This document shows, one piece after another, positions 1-10,820 of a stretch of 64,000 nucleotides of DNA; the first letter of the stretch is position 1, and the number at the start of each line of letters is the position of its first letter. The stretch comes from Hsuehochloa calcarea (lineage: Eukaryota > Streptophyta > Magnoliopsida > Poales > Poaceae). The position numbers and the translations under genes are program-made. The notes under the pieces were generated by a model. The model worked only from the letters and a program-made list of their open reading frames with translations, did no database searches and had not been told where the DNA came from. The stretch lies in NCBI GenBank assembly GCA_036346395.1, contig CM070594.1, positions 15,595,385-15,659,384 on the forward strand, read 5' to 3'.

Positions 1-421
1 GGGCCAAGGATGATGCTTGACCACCTCCATTGATACCTCTCTAATAAGCGAAGGGGTAGCAATGGGCTTCTCAACGGAGAAGCATTCAGAAATTTGGGTC
101 AAGGAGCCTGAAATAAAGAAAGCAAATCAGCCGTGAAAAGAAAAAGGTAAATATTGTTCTTACACTTTAGTACATTTCACATACCGCACTCGGTCTTAAC
201 CAGAATTTTGGAGCAATCCTCCCAACGGAGGACCTCTTCTTCTCCACGACCACGCCCGGTCGAGGTTCAACAATTGGCCCGGCTACGACCACGCCCAGTG
301 CGTCAGAGTTTGGACAGAATCGTGGCTCTGGTTTCTCGATTCTGGATGGCCGAGATCGCCTCGACCATTCCAAGAGCAAAGCCCGCCTCACCGCAGTTGT
401 CTTTGGTGCAAAGATCGTCCT

Positions 422-793
422 TCATAAAGACACAAAATCTTTCCGGTTCTCCTTTCCAGCTTGCCTAACAAAACTAGGAGTGGCAGAAACTGCGAAAGAT
501 TCCTTGTCATAATGGAAGGGTACCTTAGCCTTGCGAGGTTTGCGCTTAAGAGATTCAGCTGCCTCAGCCTCCTCGGCTTCGATAGCTGCGGCCTCGGCTT
601 CAGATATAGCTACGGCTGCCGCAGGCCTTGTAAAGGGTCTGGTCGAAAGACCAGAGCTCGAGCTTGCTCCTCCCTTGTTGGTAGATTTTACAAGTCGACG
701 TCTCTTAGAGGGAGGAGCCGAGCCTTTGTCTTTCGACAACCCAGCGCCAATAGTCATCAGTACGACTTCTTCGTCGTCCTGACGATTTTCCAT
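422..793 (-). pseudogene. 3' part of the antisense ORF of the Tat-type element
   Basis: A 123-codon minus-strand frame. The product is strongly biased: a basic stretch with a PPSKRRRL core, an Ala/Glu-rich run of about 25 residues, then a Lys/Arg-rich tail. No enzymatic motif is visible. It lies where the C-terminal half of the antisense protein should be, because the better recognised N-terminal half is on the same strand at 12588-13140, beyond the copia insertion. The start shown is simply the first Met of the open frame and is probably not a real start. Such low-complexity charged tails are common in antisense proteins of Tat elements. It could be chance coding in GC-rich DNA, hence moderate confidence. 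Confidence 0.4.
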
Positions 794-867
794 GCCTACT
801 TTCTGTAAAGCAAAATAGAAAAAGAAGAATCACCGATCGATCGAAGTTTTTCACGACCCAAGTGCCA

Positions 868-948
868 AGTCGTAAGTTTTTTCTACGACTCTTTCTTGAT
901 CGTAAGATATTCTACGATCACCATTAGTCGTAAGTATCTTCTACGACT
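868..948. repeat. Three tandem short palindromes with co-varying arms
   Basis: Three inverted repeats with 7-base arms and 9-, 8- and 9-base loops: AGTCGTA (868-874) with TACGACT (884-890); GATCGTA (898-904) with TACGATC (913-919); AGTCGTA (926-932) with TACGACT (942-948). The middle unit changes both arms in a matched way, so complementarity is kept. The same family occurs at 14265-14437 in the 3' LTR of this element. Confidence 0.85.
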
Positions 949-1086
949 TTAAAGTCCTAAAGAAAGAATCAACTTTTTGATTACCTTTAGGCGCTCTATT
1001 CTTTCATCTGCGGACAAAACCGCAATGATTTGAGGAACCGCCACTCGGAGTGGCGGAGACTTCTCATGAGTCTGACTCTAGAGTCA

Positions 1087-1091
1087 ACCTC
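1087..1091. repeat. Target site duplication ACCTC, left copy
   Basis: ACCTC directly precedes the first TG of the SIRE-type element and is repeated at 12503-12507 directly after its last CA. A 5-bp duplication is what copia integrases leave. Confidence 0.9.
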
Positions 1092-2779
1092 TGAAAGCAT
1101 CTAGGCCCCTAAAAATGGTTTTGGTAATTAATGATAATATGTGAATATGGGATTAACAAGTTTACTAAGAATGTGCAAGGTTAATTCCATTTGATGAACA
1201 TGATGAAGCAAGGATGCATGCTAAAGGAAAATGTGAAGATCAACAAGGCTTAAAGTCAAGGTACAAATAGTCTAGGATCCTTTTCTATTTTACCGGTCTA
1301 AGGAGAATTGGTTGGTAGACCGGATTATAGGATAAATGCCGTACTATTAAGGGGGATCACGACTAGTAGCTTGATAGCTTATTCTTGTGCCATATGGATC
1401 AACTTAGGATCATGCATGCATTTAAAATTGGACTTGAATTTAAGTTAGAATGAATTCAGTGCTTTAATTCTGGAATCGGATGAACCGAAGGCTTAGCAGC
1501 GGTTGTACCGAAGCGCGGTTGTTCCGGCGGCATGTGAGCGGTTCAACCGTTAGCCTTTTAAATTGAAAATCAAGCCGATCGTCAGATCTCAATCTAACGG
1601 CTAGGATTAAGTGGGCCGTTCGACCGTCCAAGTGGCAACGCATGTGGATCGTTGGATTAAAATCAAACGGCTCAGATCTTGTGTGCTGACCGGACCACTA
1701 GACGGAGTAGTCCATCGTGGCCTTCCACGTGTCATGATCTCGTGGTGATCTGATTTCGTGGGCTGCGGTTGTACCGATGGCTTGAACGATGCGATCGCAT
1801 CCGGTTGTTCCGATTATTTTACGGCGGTTGCAAAATAACAGTACGAGTGTAATCTCCTTTGAAAACCTCTTTTGAGAATCGGCTGTACCGCACGAATAAT
1901 CGGATGAACCGCATTACGGATGTTCCGAAATGTATTTGGCGGTTGTAAAATTCCGAAACGGATGCAAAATCTCGTTTAGACACCTCAAATCGGACGATCC
2001 GGTGTTTGCTGCGGATGAACCGCAACTAAATCCAACGGCTATATCGATTGCATTTAATCGCGTAACATAGCCATTCATGCGCATTGAGCGTAGCGCGTTG
2101 TACCGATGCTAACACGCCGGTTGTTCCGATATGTCTTGAACTTTCGAACTTCTTCCCAACGGCTAGAATTGTTTGGTGGAGGCTATAAATACCTCCCCAA
2201 TCGCACAAGGGACATGTTACACAGTGCATTAAAGATATCTCAACCCTTGTGAGCATTGTGCATTCAATTCTACTCCCAATTTACTCTTGCATTCATTGAG
2301 AGGAGATCAAGTGCATTCTTATTTAGTTGATTCATTGGCACTTGAGTAAAGTCAAGCGAGGATCGTTGATCTATTCTCTTGGGGTGTTGCGCTCCTAGGC
2401 GGCTTGGCGGTGAAGCACGGTGATCTTCTCAAGTGAAGCTTGTGAGAAGACCCGAGCAAGATTGTGAGTGGTTGGTGTTCACCATCTCCTGAGCGGAGGA
2501 AGAACAACCCAAGTGATCGAGGGAAGGCTTAATTCGTGGAGCGGCTTGGGTGATCAAGCTTCCTCAACGTGGACTAGTGAAGACCGGCAAGTCTTCGATA
2601 CCACGGGAAAAACATCATTGTGTCTTGTGGTTATTTCTTGTCTTTAAAATTCCGCACTTATATTTCTAGCTTGCTTATTGAGATTAAATTGCCTAGCTAG
2701 GAGCATAACTTGTTAATTTGTTAAAAACTTTAAAAACCTCCTATTCACCCCCCTCTAGTCGGTTATCCTTGATCCTACA
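1092..2779 (+). repeat. 5' LTR of the SIRE-type copia element
   Basis: 1688 bp, TG...CA, nearly collinear with 10821-12502. The AT-rich ends agree base for base over long stretches, while the middle (about 1440-2130) differs by many one-base indels and substitutions. That middle holds eleven CGG-N5-CCG motifs. A TATA box is at 2184-2191. Minus-strand frames at 1819-2256 are not genes. Confidence 0.93.
2184..2191 (+). promoter_or_regulatory. TATA box of the SIRE 5' LTR
   Basis: TATAAATA flanked by GGAGG on the left and CCTCC on the right, so the box is framed by complementary pentamers. The same arrangement is kept in the 3' LTR at 11907-11914. It marks the likely U3/R boundary. Confidence 0.7.
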
Positions 2780-2781
2780 AG

Positions 2782-2793
2782 TGGTATCAGAGC
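2782..2793 (+). other. Primer binding site for initiator methionine tRNA
   Basis: TGGTATCAGAGC, two bases after the LTR end. It is complementary to the 3' end of plant initiator tRNA-Met, the usual copia primer. Confidence 0.9.
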
Positions 2794-2836
2794 TTGGTCT
2801 CTCCGTTGTTGGACTTAACCGCCTAGGAGAGCAAGG

Positions 2837-4769
2837 ATGGCTAGTGAGGGAATGGCTTTAGGAAGGGCTCCACTCTTTGATGGCACAAATTATGCTTATT
2901 GGAAAATTAGAATGTCAATCTTTTTAAAGGCCATGAGTCCAAGCATTTGGAAAATCGTAAATGATGGTTACACTATGCCTCTTAATCCACTTGAACCCAC
3001 GGATCAAGACACGCGTAACTCTCATTTAGATGCCCAAGCTATGAATGCTCTCTTTGGCGCTTTGAACGCGGATGAGTTCAATAGAGTGAGCAATTTGGAA
3101 ACCGCTCATGCTATTTGGACAACTCTCTCGGAAATCCATGAGGGTACATCCACGGTCAAAGAAGCCAAATTGCATAGGCTTCGGATTAAATATGAGACAT
3201 TCATAATGTTGCCTCATGAAAACATCAATGAGATGTATTCAAGACTCAACAACATTGTGAATGAGCTCAAAGGCCTTGGGACTAACCTTTCCGATGTTGA
3301 TATTGTGCGCAAGATGCTTAGGGCTCTTCCTGACAAATATGAAACTTTGGTGACGCTCTTCATCAACTCTCCCGAATTGCCAAGGATGACACCAGCGGGC
3401 CTTTTGGGCAATCTCATCACAAATGAGTTGTTCAAGAAGGACAAAGAAGAGCTCGTGGAGACATCCTCCTCAAAGAAGAAAATTACCGCTTTCAAGGCCA
3501 AAGCGGAATCAAGTGATGATGAGGATGAAGGAGAAGATTCCGATGAGGAGTATGCACTCCTTGTAAGAAAAATGAAGAAGTTCATGAAGAGACGCCCCAA
3601 TAGAAGCTACAACTTTGACAAATACAAGAAGGGACAATATTCAAGTGACAAGAAGCGTTATAGCAACATTCGATGCTATAATTGTGATGAAAAGGGGCAC
3701 ATCTCATCTCGTTGCCCGCAAAGAAGGATGACAAGGACAAGTCATTCAAGAAGAAAGAATATAATGGCAAGAAGAAGCTTTTCAAGAAGCTTCACAAGGA
3801 TGGCAAGAATGAAGCTCACATTGAGAGTGGGATTCAAATGATGAATCAAGCGACTCGACTCAGATGAGGATGAGTCTTCCAAGAAGAAGGGACTAGTTGG
3901 CATTGCTATCAAAGAAACTCCTTCACTATTCTCCACTCCTACATGCCTCATGGCAAAAGGAGATAAGGTAAAATCCATTGATAGTGATGAACCAACTTAT
4001 GAAGAATTATTGGATATGCTTGATGAATTAAATGAATTTAATGGAAAAGAGAAATCAAAATTTAAAGTCTTGAAGAAAGAATATCTCTCTAAAAGACTCT
4101 TTTGAGGAGCTAAAGAAAGCTCATGATTCTCTCATCTTAAATAATATTGAAAAATCTCATTCACATATTGGAATTACTTGTGATTTAATGAATGAGATGT
4201 CTAAAGTAGATATTGCTTTAAATGAAAAATCAATGTCTAGCATTTCTACTTCATGTGATGATTTACTTGCCATGCCATGTTGCTCTAGTGATGATTCAAT
4301 TGCTAGTTTAGCAAATACTTGTGATCCTTTACTTATTGTTGAGAACCATGAATTAAAAGAACAAGTCAATAAACTAAGCAAAAGTTTGGAAAGATGCTTT
4401 AAGGGTAAGGCCACCTTAGACAAGCTTTTGAGTGAGCAAAGGTGCTCATTCAATAAGGAAGGTCTCGGGTATGTGCCTAAGAAAGGTAAGAAGGCAAATA
4501 AACCCACAAGGTATGTGAGGGAAAATGGTAAGTATTGCTATAAGTGGGAAATAGGACATGTGCAACAAAATTGTCCTAAAGGTAAAATTGCATCTTTTGG
4601 TATATATGATTCATGCTATATGCTTAGAAAGACTAAGGATGGTAAAATACTTGCTCATTTTATTGGCACTTCAATTTTAGGCGCTAAAAGGAATGCTATT
4701 TGGGTGCCTAAAACCTTGGTCACTAACCTCCAAGGACCCAAACAAATTTGGGTACCTAAAAGAACTTGA
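2837..4769 (+). pseudogene. gag region of the SIRE-type element (frameshifted)
   Basis: Starts at the ATG at 2837, 57 bases after the 5' LTR. The first open frame (to 3841) has the copia Gag (UBN2-like) fold region with the motif FDGTNYAYWKIRM near residues 14-26, an acidic and Ser-rich linker, and a CX2CX4HX4C zinc knuckle (CYNCDEKGHISSRC) near 3674-3715. The frame is lost soon after the knuckle. A second open frame (4188-4769) contains a Lys-rich linker and a second knuckle in which one Cys is replaced by Trp (CYKW), and ends in the repeated IWVPK motif that closes Gag in Opie-like elements. Gag forms the particle and packages the RNA. At least two frame breaks separate the pieces. A stop separates it from pol, as in other SIRE elements, where readthrough is used. 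Confidence 0.82.
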
Positions 4770-4789
4770 TTCTTGTTTTGTAGGTGAAC

Positions 4790-7700
4790 TACAAGACCCG
4801 TGGAAAACATTGGGTGCTTGATAGTGGTTGCACTCAACACATGACCGGTGATAGAAAATGTTCACCACATTCGAGAATGGGAAAGGAATGGACAAAATCA
4901 CATTTGGTGACAATAGCAAAGGAAAGGTAATTGGATTGGGTAAAATTGCTATCTCAAATGACCTTTCCATTTCAAATGTATCTCTAGTAGAATCACTAAA
5001 CTTTAACTTGTTATCCGTAGCTCAAATATGTGATCTAGGACTAATTTGTTCCTTCTCTAAAGAAGGTGTTACAATTTCAAATGAAAATGATAACTCTTTA
5101 TTTTTAAAGGATTTAGATTTAGAAACCTTTATTTGGTAGATTTCACTTCAAATGATTCATGCTTAAAAACTTGTTTGATGGCAAAACCTCCTTGGGTTGG
5201 CTTTGGCATAGAAGGCTAGCTCATGTAGGAATGATTCAACTCAAAAGCTTTTCAAACATGATTTAGTTGTTGGCTTGAAAGATGTGAAGTTTGAGAAAAA
5301 CCGACTTTGTAGTGCATGTCAAGCCAGTAAACAAGTCGCTAATTCTCACCCTTCCAAAAGTATCATGTCAACTTCTAGACCATTGGAACTCTTACATATG
5401 GATTTGTTTGGGCCAACAACCTATAAGAGTATCGGGAAATAGCTATTGTTTGGTTATTGTGGATGATTACTCTAGATATACATGGGTATTCTTCCTAGAT
5501 GATAAAAGTGAAACCTCCTAATTTTCAAAAACTTTACAAAAGGGCCCAAAATGAATTTGATTTCAAAATAAAGAAAATCAGAGTGATAATGGTTCCGAGT
5601 TCAAAAATACTAAAGTTGAAGACTTTTGTGATGAACTTGAATAAAGCACGAACTTTCCACAACCTACACCCGGAACAAAATGGAGTTGTAGAAAGGAAAA
5701 TCGTACATTAATTGAAATGGCTAGGACAATGCTTGATGAATATAATACTTAGATAGTTTTTGGTGGAAGCAATTAACACCGCTTGTCATGCCATAAATCG
5801 TCTTTATTTACATCGCCTTTTGAAAAAGACTTCCTATGAGCTTCTTGTAGGAAGAAAACCGAACATCTCCTATTTTCGTGTCTTTGGTTGTAAATGCTAT
5901 ATTTTAAAGAAGGGTGTTCGGCTATCAAAATTTGAAAGTAGATGTGATGTTGGTTTCTTGCTAGGTTATTCATCAAATAGTAAAGTTTATCGTGTCTTCA
6001 ACAAAAACTCCGGTTTAGTTGAAGAAAACATGATGTTCAATTTGATGAAACTAAACTCTCAAGAAGAGCATGAGAATTTGGATGATGTAGGCAATGAAGC
6101 TTTGAGAAGGGCAATGGAGCATATGCAAATTGGTGACATAAAGCCCAAGATGATTCATCATCCTCCACACAAGTTGAACCACCAACATCTTCTACAAACC
6201 AAGTTCAATTTGACAATAAGGAAGATGATCAACCATCTAACTTACCACCAAGAATCCACAATGCAATTGCTAAGGATCATCCAATAGACCAAATATTGGG
6301 TGATGTAAGTAAGGGTGTTCAAACTCGATCTCGTGTTGCTTCTTTTTGTGAATATTACTCTTTTGTCTCTTGTATTGAGCCAAAGCATGTAGAAGAAGCA
6401 CTTGAAGATCCGGATTGGGTGAATGCTATGCATGAAGAACTCAACAACTTCACCGGAATGAAGTTTGGACATTGGTGGATCGACCCAAGGAACACAACGT
6501 CATTGGTACAAAATGGGTCTTTAGGAACAAGCAAGATGAAAATGGTTTGGTTGTTCAAACAAAGCAAGATTGGTAGCTCAAGGGTATTCACAAGTTGAAG
6601 GTTTGGATTTTGGTGAAACTTTTGCTCCCGTAGCTAGATTAGAATCAATTCGGATATTACTTGCTTTTGCATCATGCTTTGATATTAAATTATTTCAAAT
6701 GGATGTTAAAAGTGCTTTCTTAAATGGTAAAATTTCCGAACTTGTATTTGTTGAACAACCTCTCGGTTTTGAAGATCCTAAAATCCAAATAATGTCTATA
6801 AACTCTCTAAAGCGCCTATGGCCTTAAACAAGCTCCTAGAGCATGGTATGAACGACTTAGAGATTTTCTAGTCTCAAAAGGATTCAAAATTGGGAAGATT
6901 GATTCAACCTTATTTACTAAAGTTATAGATGATGATTTCTTTGTATGTCAAATTTATGTTGATGATATTATTTTTGGGTCTACTAATCAAGATTTTTGCA
7001 AAGAGTTTGGTGATATGATGTCTAGGGAATTTGAAATGTCGATGATTGGAGAATTAAGCTACTTCCTTGGATTCCAAATCAAGCAACTCAAAGATGGGAC
7101 CTTCGTGAGCCAAACCAAGTATGCAAAAGAATTGATCAAGAAGTTTGGTATGGAGGATGCAAAACCCATCAAGACTCCCATGGCAACAAATGGTCATCTT
7201 GACTTAAATGAGGGAGGTAAATCGGTAGATTTAAAGCTTTATAGATCTATGATTGGTAGTTTGCTTTATCTTACCGCATCTAGGCCCGATATCATGTTTA
7301 GTGTTTGTATGTGTGCTCGCTTTCAAGCAAATCCAAAAGAATGTCATTTAATGGTGTTAAAAGAATTCTAAGATATTTAAAGCATTCCTCTAGCATTGGC
7401 CTTTGGTTCCGAAAGGTGCTAAATTTGACTTAATTGGATATTCGGACTCGATTATGCGGGATGCAAAGTGGATAGAAAAAGCACCTCGGGTAGTTGTCAA
7501 TTTTAGGAAGATCTTTAGTATCATGGTCATCCAAGAAACAAAATTCAGTAGCCCTATCCACCGCCGGCCGAATATGTTTCAGCGGAAGTTGTTGTGCTCA
7601 ATTGCTATGGATGAGGCAAACATTGATGGATTATGGAATTAAAATTGATAAAATGCCTCTTTTGTGTGACAATGATAGTCTTTGTGAAAATTGCTAATAA

Positions 7701-7902
7701 TCCTGCTCAACACTCAAGAACCAAGCATATAGATATTCGCCACCATTTCTTGAGAGATCATGTGATCAAGGGAGACATTGAAATTAGCCACATAAGAACC
7801 AAGACCAATTAGCGGATATTTTCACCAAGCCATTAGATGAAGGCCGCTTTTGCAAATTGAGGAATGAATTAAATGTCATAGATTATTCAAACATTGTTTA
7901 AA
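4790..7902 (+). pseudogene. pol region of the SIRE-type element: protease, integrase, RT, RNase H
   Basis: Copia order is clear in fragments across frames. Protease: WVLDSGCTQHMTGD, with the catalytic DSG at about 4820. The integrase zinc-finger start (WHRRLAHVG) is near 5203, followed by the GNSYCLVIVDDYSRY core near 5430-5490 and an SDNG block near 5580. Reverse transcriptase: FAPVARLESIR near 6620 and YVDD at 6955-6966. RNase H: SWSSKKQNSVALSTA near 7520, and a final KHIDIRHHFL block near 7725. Many stops and one-base frame changes interrupt it, most densely in the integrase, so no full polyprotein is possible. Pol would cut Gag, copy the RNA and insert the DNA copy. It ends about 860 bases before the extra ORF. 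Confidence 0.87.
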
Positions 7903-8766
7903 TTTTTGTTATTACGATTGCTTTTTATTTGGTGTTATTTAAGTATTTTGTAAAAGAATTTCTCAAATCTCATATTAAATTCACTATAATTATAAAAACT
8001 ATGTTTATATATAATCTTGATATATTATATGCATAATGATCCCTAGATGGTGTTTTATTGAGTGTAAATCTAAGGATCATTTGCAATTATTCAAAATTCC
8101 AAAGAAATCGAGCTTTATCAAAATCCCGTGACAATCAGACATCCGGAGTTATGCGAACCAGTGCGTCATGATCTGCGGATCATCCGGCGTTATAATAGCG
8201 GAACGTCCGCTTTCCTTTTGACCTTATCACTCCAAATGCTCGTCCGTTTTCCTTTTCATCTCGGTCGCTCGGGTTCCTCTCTCTCAATGAGCATCTCTCA
8301 AAACCCTCTCTCAAATCGAGTGATTCTCTCGGTGGATCTCCAAGTCCTCGCGATCCTTGCATTTCCGGTGCTCTCCTTCCTCAAATCTCAAGGTAAAACA
8401 TCTATTGATTCGTGTTTTACCGCATTTGGAGCACTCGGGCAATTTTAGGGTTTTGATAATCTTTGTTGATAACTAGCAATCTAATTGGGCAAAAGTGCTT
8501 CTTTGGTGTCCTATGACCCTTGCGCATCCAGTTCTAGCACTCACTCTCTTAGATTCCATCAAAATCTCGGAAATTCTTCAACCCTAGTTTTGGTCAGACA
8601 ATCGGACGTTAGGTTCTTGAGAGCGAACGACCGCGATTCGGACGTTCCGCCACATAACGGCGGATGATCCGATTATCCGACAGTAACCGTAAATTGTCAT
8701 TTCTTTCAATTCAATTCAATTCAAATCTGTTCCTTGACATCTTATAATCACTCCAATCTCAGATAG

Positions 8767-10340
8767 ATGCCTAGAATGCGAGGAACATCCAAGAAGTCTC
8801 GAGGATCGTCAAGACAAGGGTCTTGGCACCTCAACCTCCACCGCGGGGAAAAGGAAAGGAAAGAGACCACTCCTAAATCGAAGAAAATAGCTCAGAAGTA
8901 AATCAATTGAGGAATCAATCAAGAAGAAGAAGAAGAAGAGGAAGTTCCTCCAAGGAAGCAGAAGATGATGATTTGATTGATCCTCCGGGGACTCCTATTG
9001 ACCTACATCTTCTGTCAGCAGATGACTATGCCATCAAGCGCCATGTCAATCAATATCTTCTGAAGAATGACACATTAAATCCAAGATTCCACACAATCTT
9101 TCAAGAGCAAGTGTATGAGCAAATATATAGTAGGCACAAGAAATTTGCCGATCATAAATGGATTAATTGGTCTAATATTAATACCTTGGACAAATACAGT
9201 GGAGTCTATCAGCTTTTCTACAATGTGGGTCTTCATGATCTTGTGGGCATAAAACAGAATTATGATGACAAGATCATTCGACGCTTTATGCCACATCGCA
9301 TATGTCCCATGACTTGAAGACTTTTAGATGGTCGATGGTGTCAGAAATGTGGAAAGCACCAAAGAGGAATTTGCGAGAGTGTTGAGAATTCAGTCTAGCT
9401 CTTGGGACAAAATCTTTGAGAGTTCAGCCCTACTTGTTCCTGCTTGGGCCAGGCATTATGACTCTTCAGCCAAATGCAAGTTAGGGACAATTACTGGATT
9501 GAAGCCTGAGGTGAGCATGATTAATGGATAATTAATCATACTTTCTACCCTAAGAGTGGGAATTTCGATGCGAAGACGGGGCATGTTTGGAACATGATAG
9601 ATCATATTGTGGAGGGAGTTAAATTTGATGTAGTGGATGTTATTCTTCAAGGCATAGCCTCCTCCAAGAATGACAGAGTTAAAAGGATTTATTATGCTCC
9701 TTACATCATGGCATTGATTGTTAAAAAGATCGAGTACCGTGGTGGCTTGGGATCTACTCACAAGCCATATAAACCACGAGATGCCATTCCTCCTCAACAA
9801 GTCTCTGAGGATGCCCCTACTGAGGTTGATGCTCCTCCCGCCGCTATGCCTGATGCAAGTGCTCTAGCGCAAGTACTTCAAAATCATCAGTCTATTATCA
9901 GCACTTTGCAGGAAATGAAGGCTGAACAAGTTGCCTTTCAGGATGAGACTCGTCATAGGCTTACTAAGATGGCAGCTATCCAAAATGACTTCTTTGATGA
10001 GACTCATAACAGATTATCAGCTTTGTCTGAGGGCCTAAATGACTTAGAACATTTTCTCAAGACCCCTCAGCGTTATGTTCGCCGACCTCCTCAGTCGCCC
10101 AAGGGTCCTTCTTCTTGGACAGCTGCACCTATCTCAGCTCCTCCAGCTTCTACCACCCTCTCAGTATCTCAGGATCCCGCGCCCTCTGTGTCAGCTTCTC
10201 CGGATCTGCACTGGGCCAGCTCACTGCCGCTTCTCCCGCCTGCCCGCTCCACCAGACCATTTCTTCCTCTCAGACCCCTGCTTGATGCTTTTGGTACTTT
10301 GATGCCAAAGGGGAGAAATTGTGAAGATGTGAAGACTTAG
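8767..10340 (+). pseudogene. Extra ORF (ORF3) between pol and 3' LTR of the SIRE-type element
   Basis: Two good frames cover it: 8907-9317 (basic start, then a compact folded-looking segment rich in Tyr and Trp) and 9594-10340, which continues with a segment containing VDVILQGIASSKNDRVKRIY, a Gln/Glu/Leu-rich probable coiled coil (about 9860-10060), a Pro/Ser-rich region, and a short end. A possible upstream ATG is at 8767; frame breaks lie near 8900 and 9300-9540. In SIRE elements this position holds an ORF often called envelope-like. Here I see no signal peptide or membrane segment, so an envelope role has no support in this copy. The middle resembles the putative plant transposon protein family, but that is from memory of style, not a search. 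Function unknown. Confidence 0.6.
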
Positions 10341-10806
10341 TTTTAGGGGAGCTATGGGCTTATGTGACTATGGGCTTATGTGATTTATATGTGTTTTGTA
10401 AAGCGGTTGATTGTTGATCTATTTTGTGCCTGTAATAGTTGGTAACTTTTGTTGAACTTGTGGAATGTGGTTATGTAATGTGGTTATGTCTTATTATCTT
10501 TTATGCAATGCAATCAATTATTTGACATATCTTATATTGTATTGCTTCCTCAAGTTCATAAATGCAAAAGAAACTCCGCTAAAATTTTCAATTCTTTACA
10601 TATGCTTGCAAATTATTTACTATCCATATGCATTTGTTTAGGGGGAGTCTTCTTTTAATTGGATTTGACAAGAAAAATAATTCTCAAAATTTACTTATGC
10701 TCATTGCAAAGATTATTTTACCTGTCAAAAGACTTCAAAAGAATATACACTCTTAGTATATTCAAAACAACTTTTCTCACATATTAGTGTGTTGTCATCA
10801 ATTACC

Positions 10807-10820
10807 AAAAAGGGGGAGAT
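10807..10820 (+). other. Polypurine tract of the SIRE-type element
   Basis: AAAAAGGGGGAGAT directly before the first base of the 3' LTR. It primes plus-strand synthesis. Confidence 0.88.

Larger units (their letters stand above)
1..1086 (+). mobile_element. Left part of a Tat-type Ty3/gypsy internal region, cut by the SIRE copia insertion
   Basis: This stretch and 12508-14146 are the two halves of one older element. The copia element between them carries a 5-bp duplication of ACCTC (1087-1091 and 12503-12507), so removing it rejoins the halves. The palindromic GTCGTA...TACGAC motifs at 868-948 recur at 14265-14437 on the other side, which ties the halves together. Minus-strand coding remnants on both sides fit an antisense gene between pol and the 3' LTR, an arrangement known for Tat elements. 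The pol genes and 5' LTR would lie left of the window and are not seen. Orientation is taken as plus because of the TATA box and polypurine tract at the 3' LTR. Confidence 0.6.

Noticed and set aside
154..808. Plus-strand frames opposite the antisense ORF at 422-793
   Set aside because: The minus-strand frame fits the known antisense gene position better; the plus frames have no motifs.
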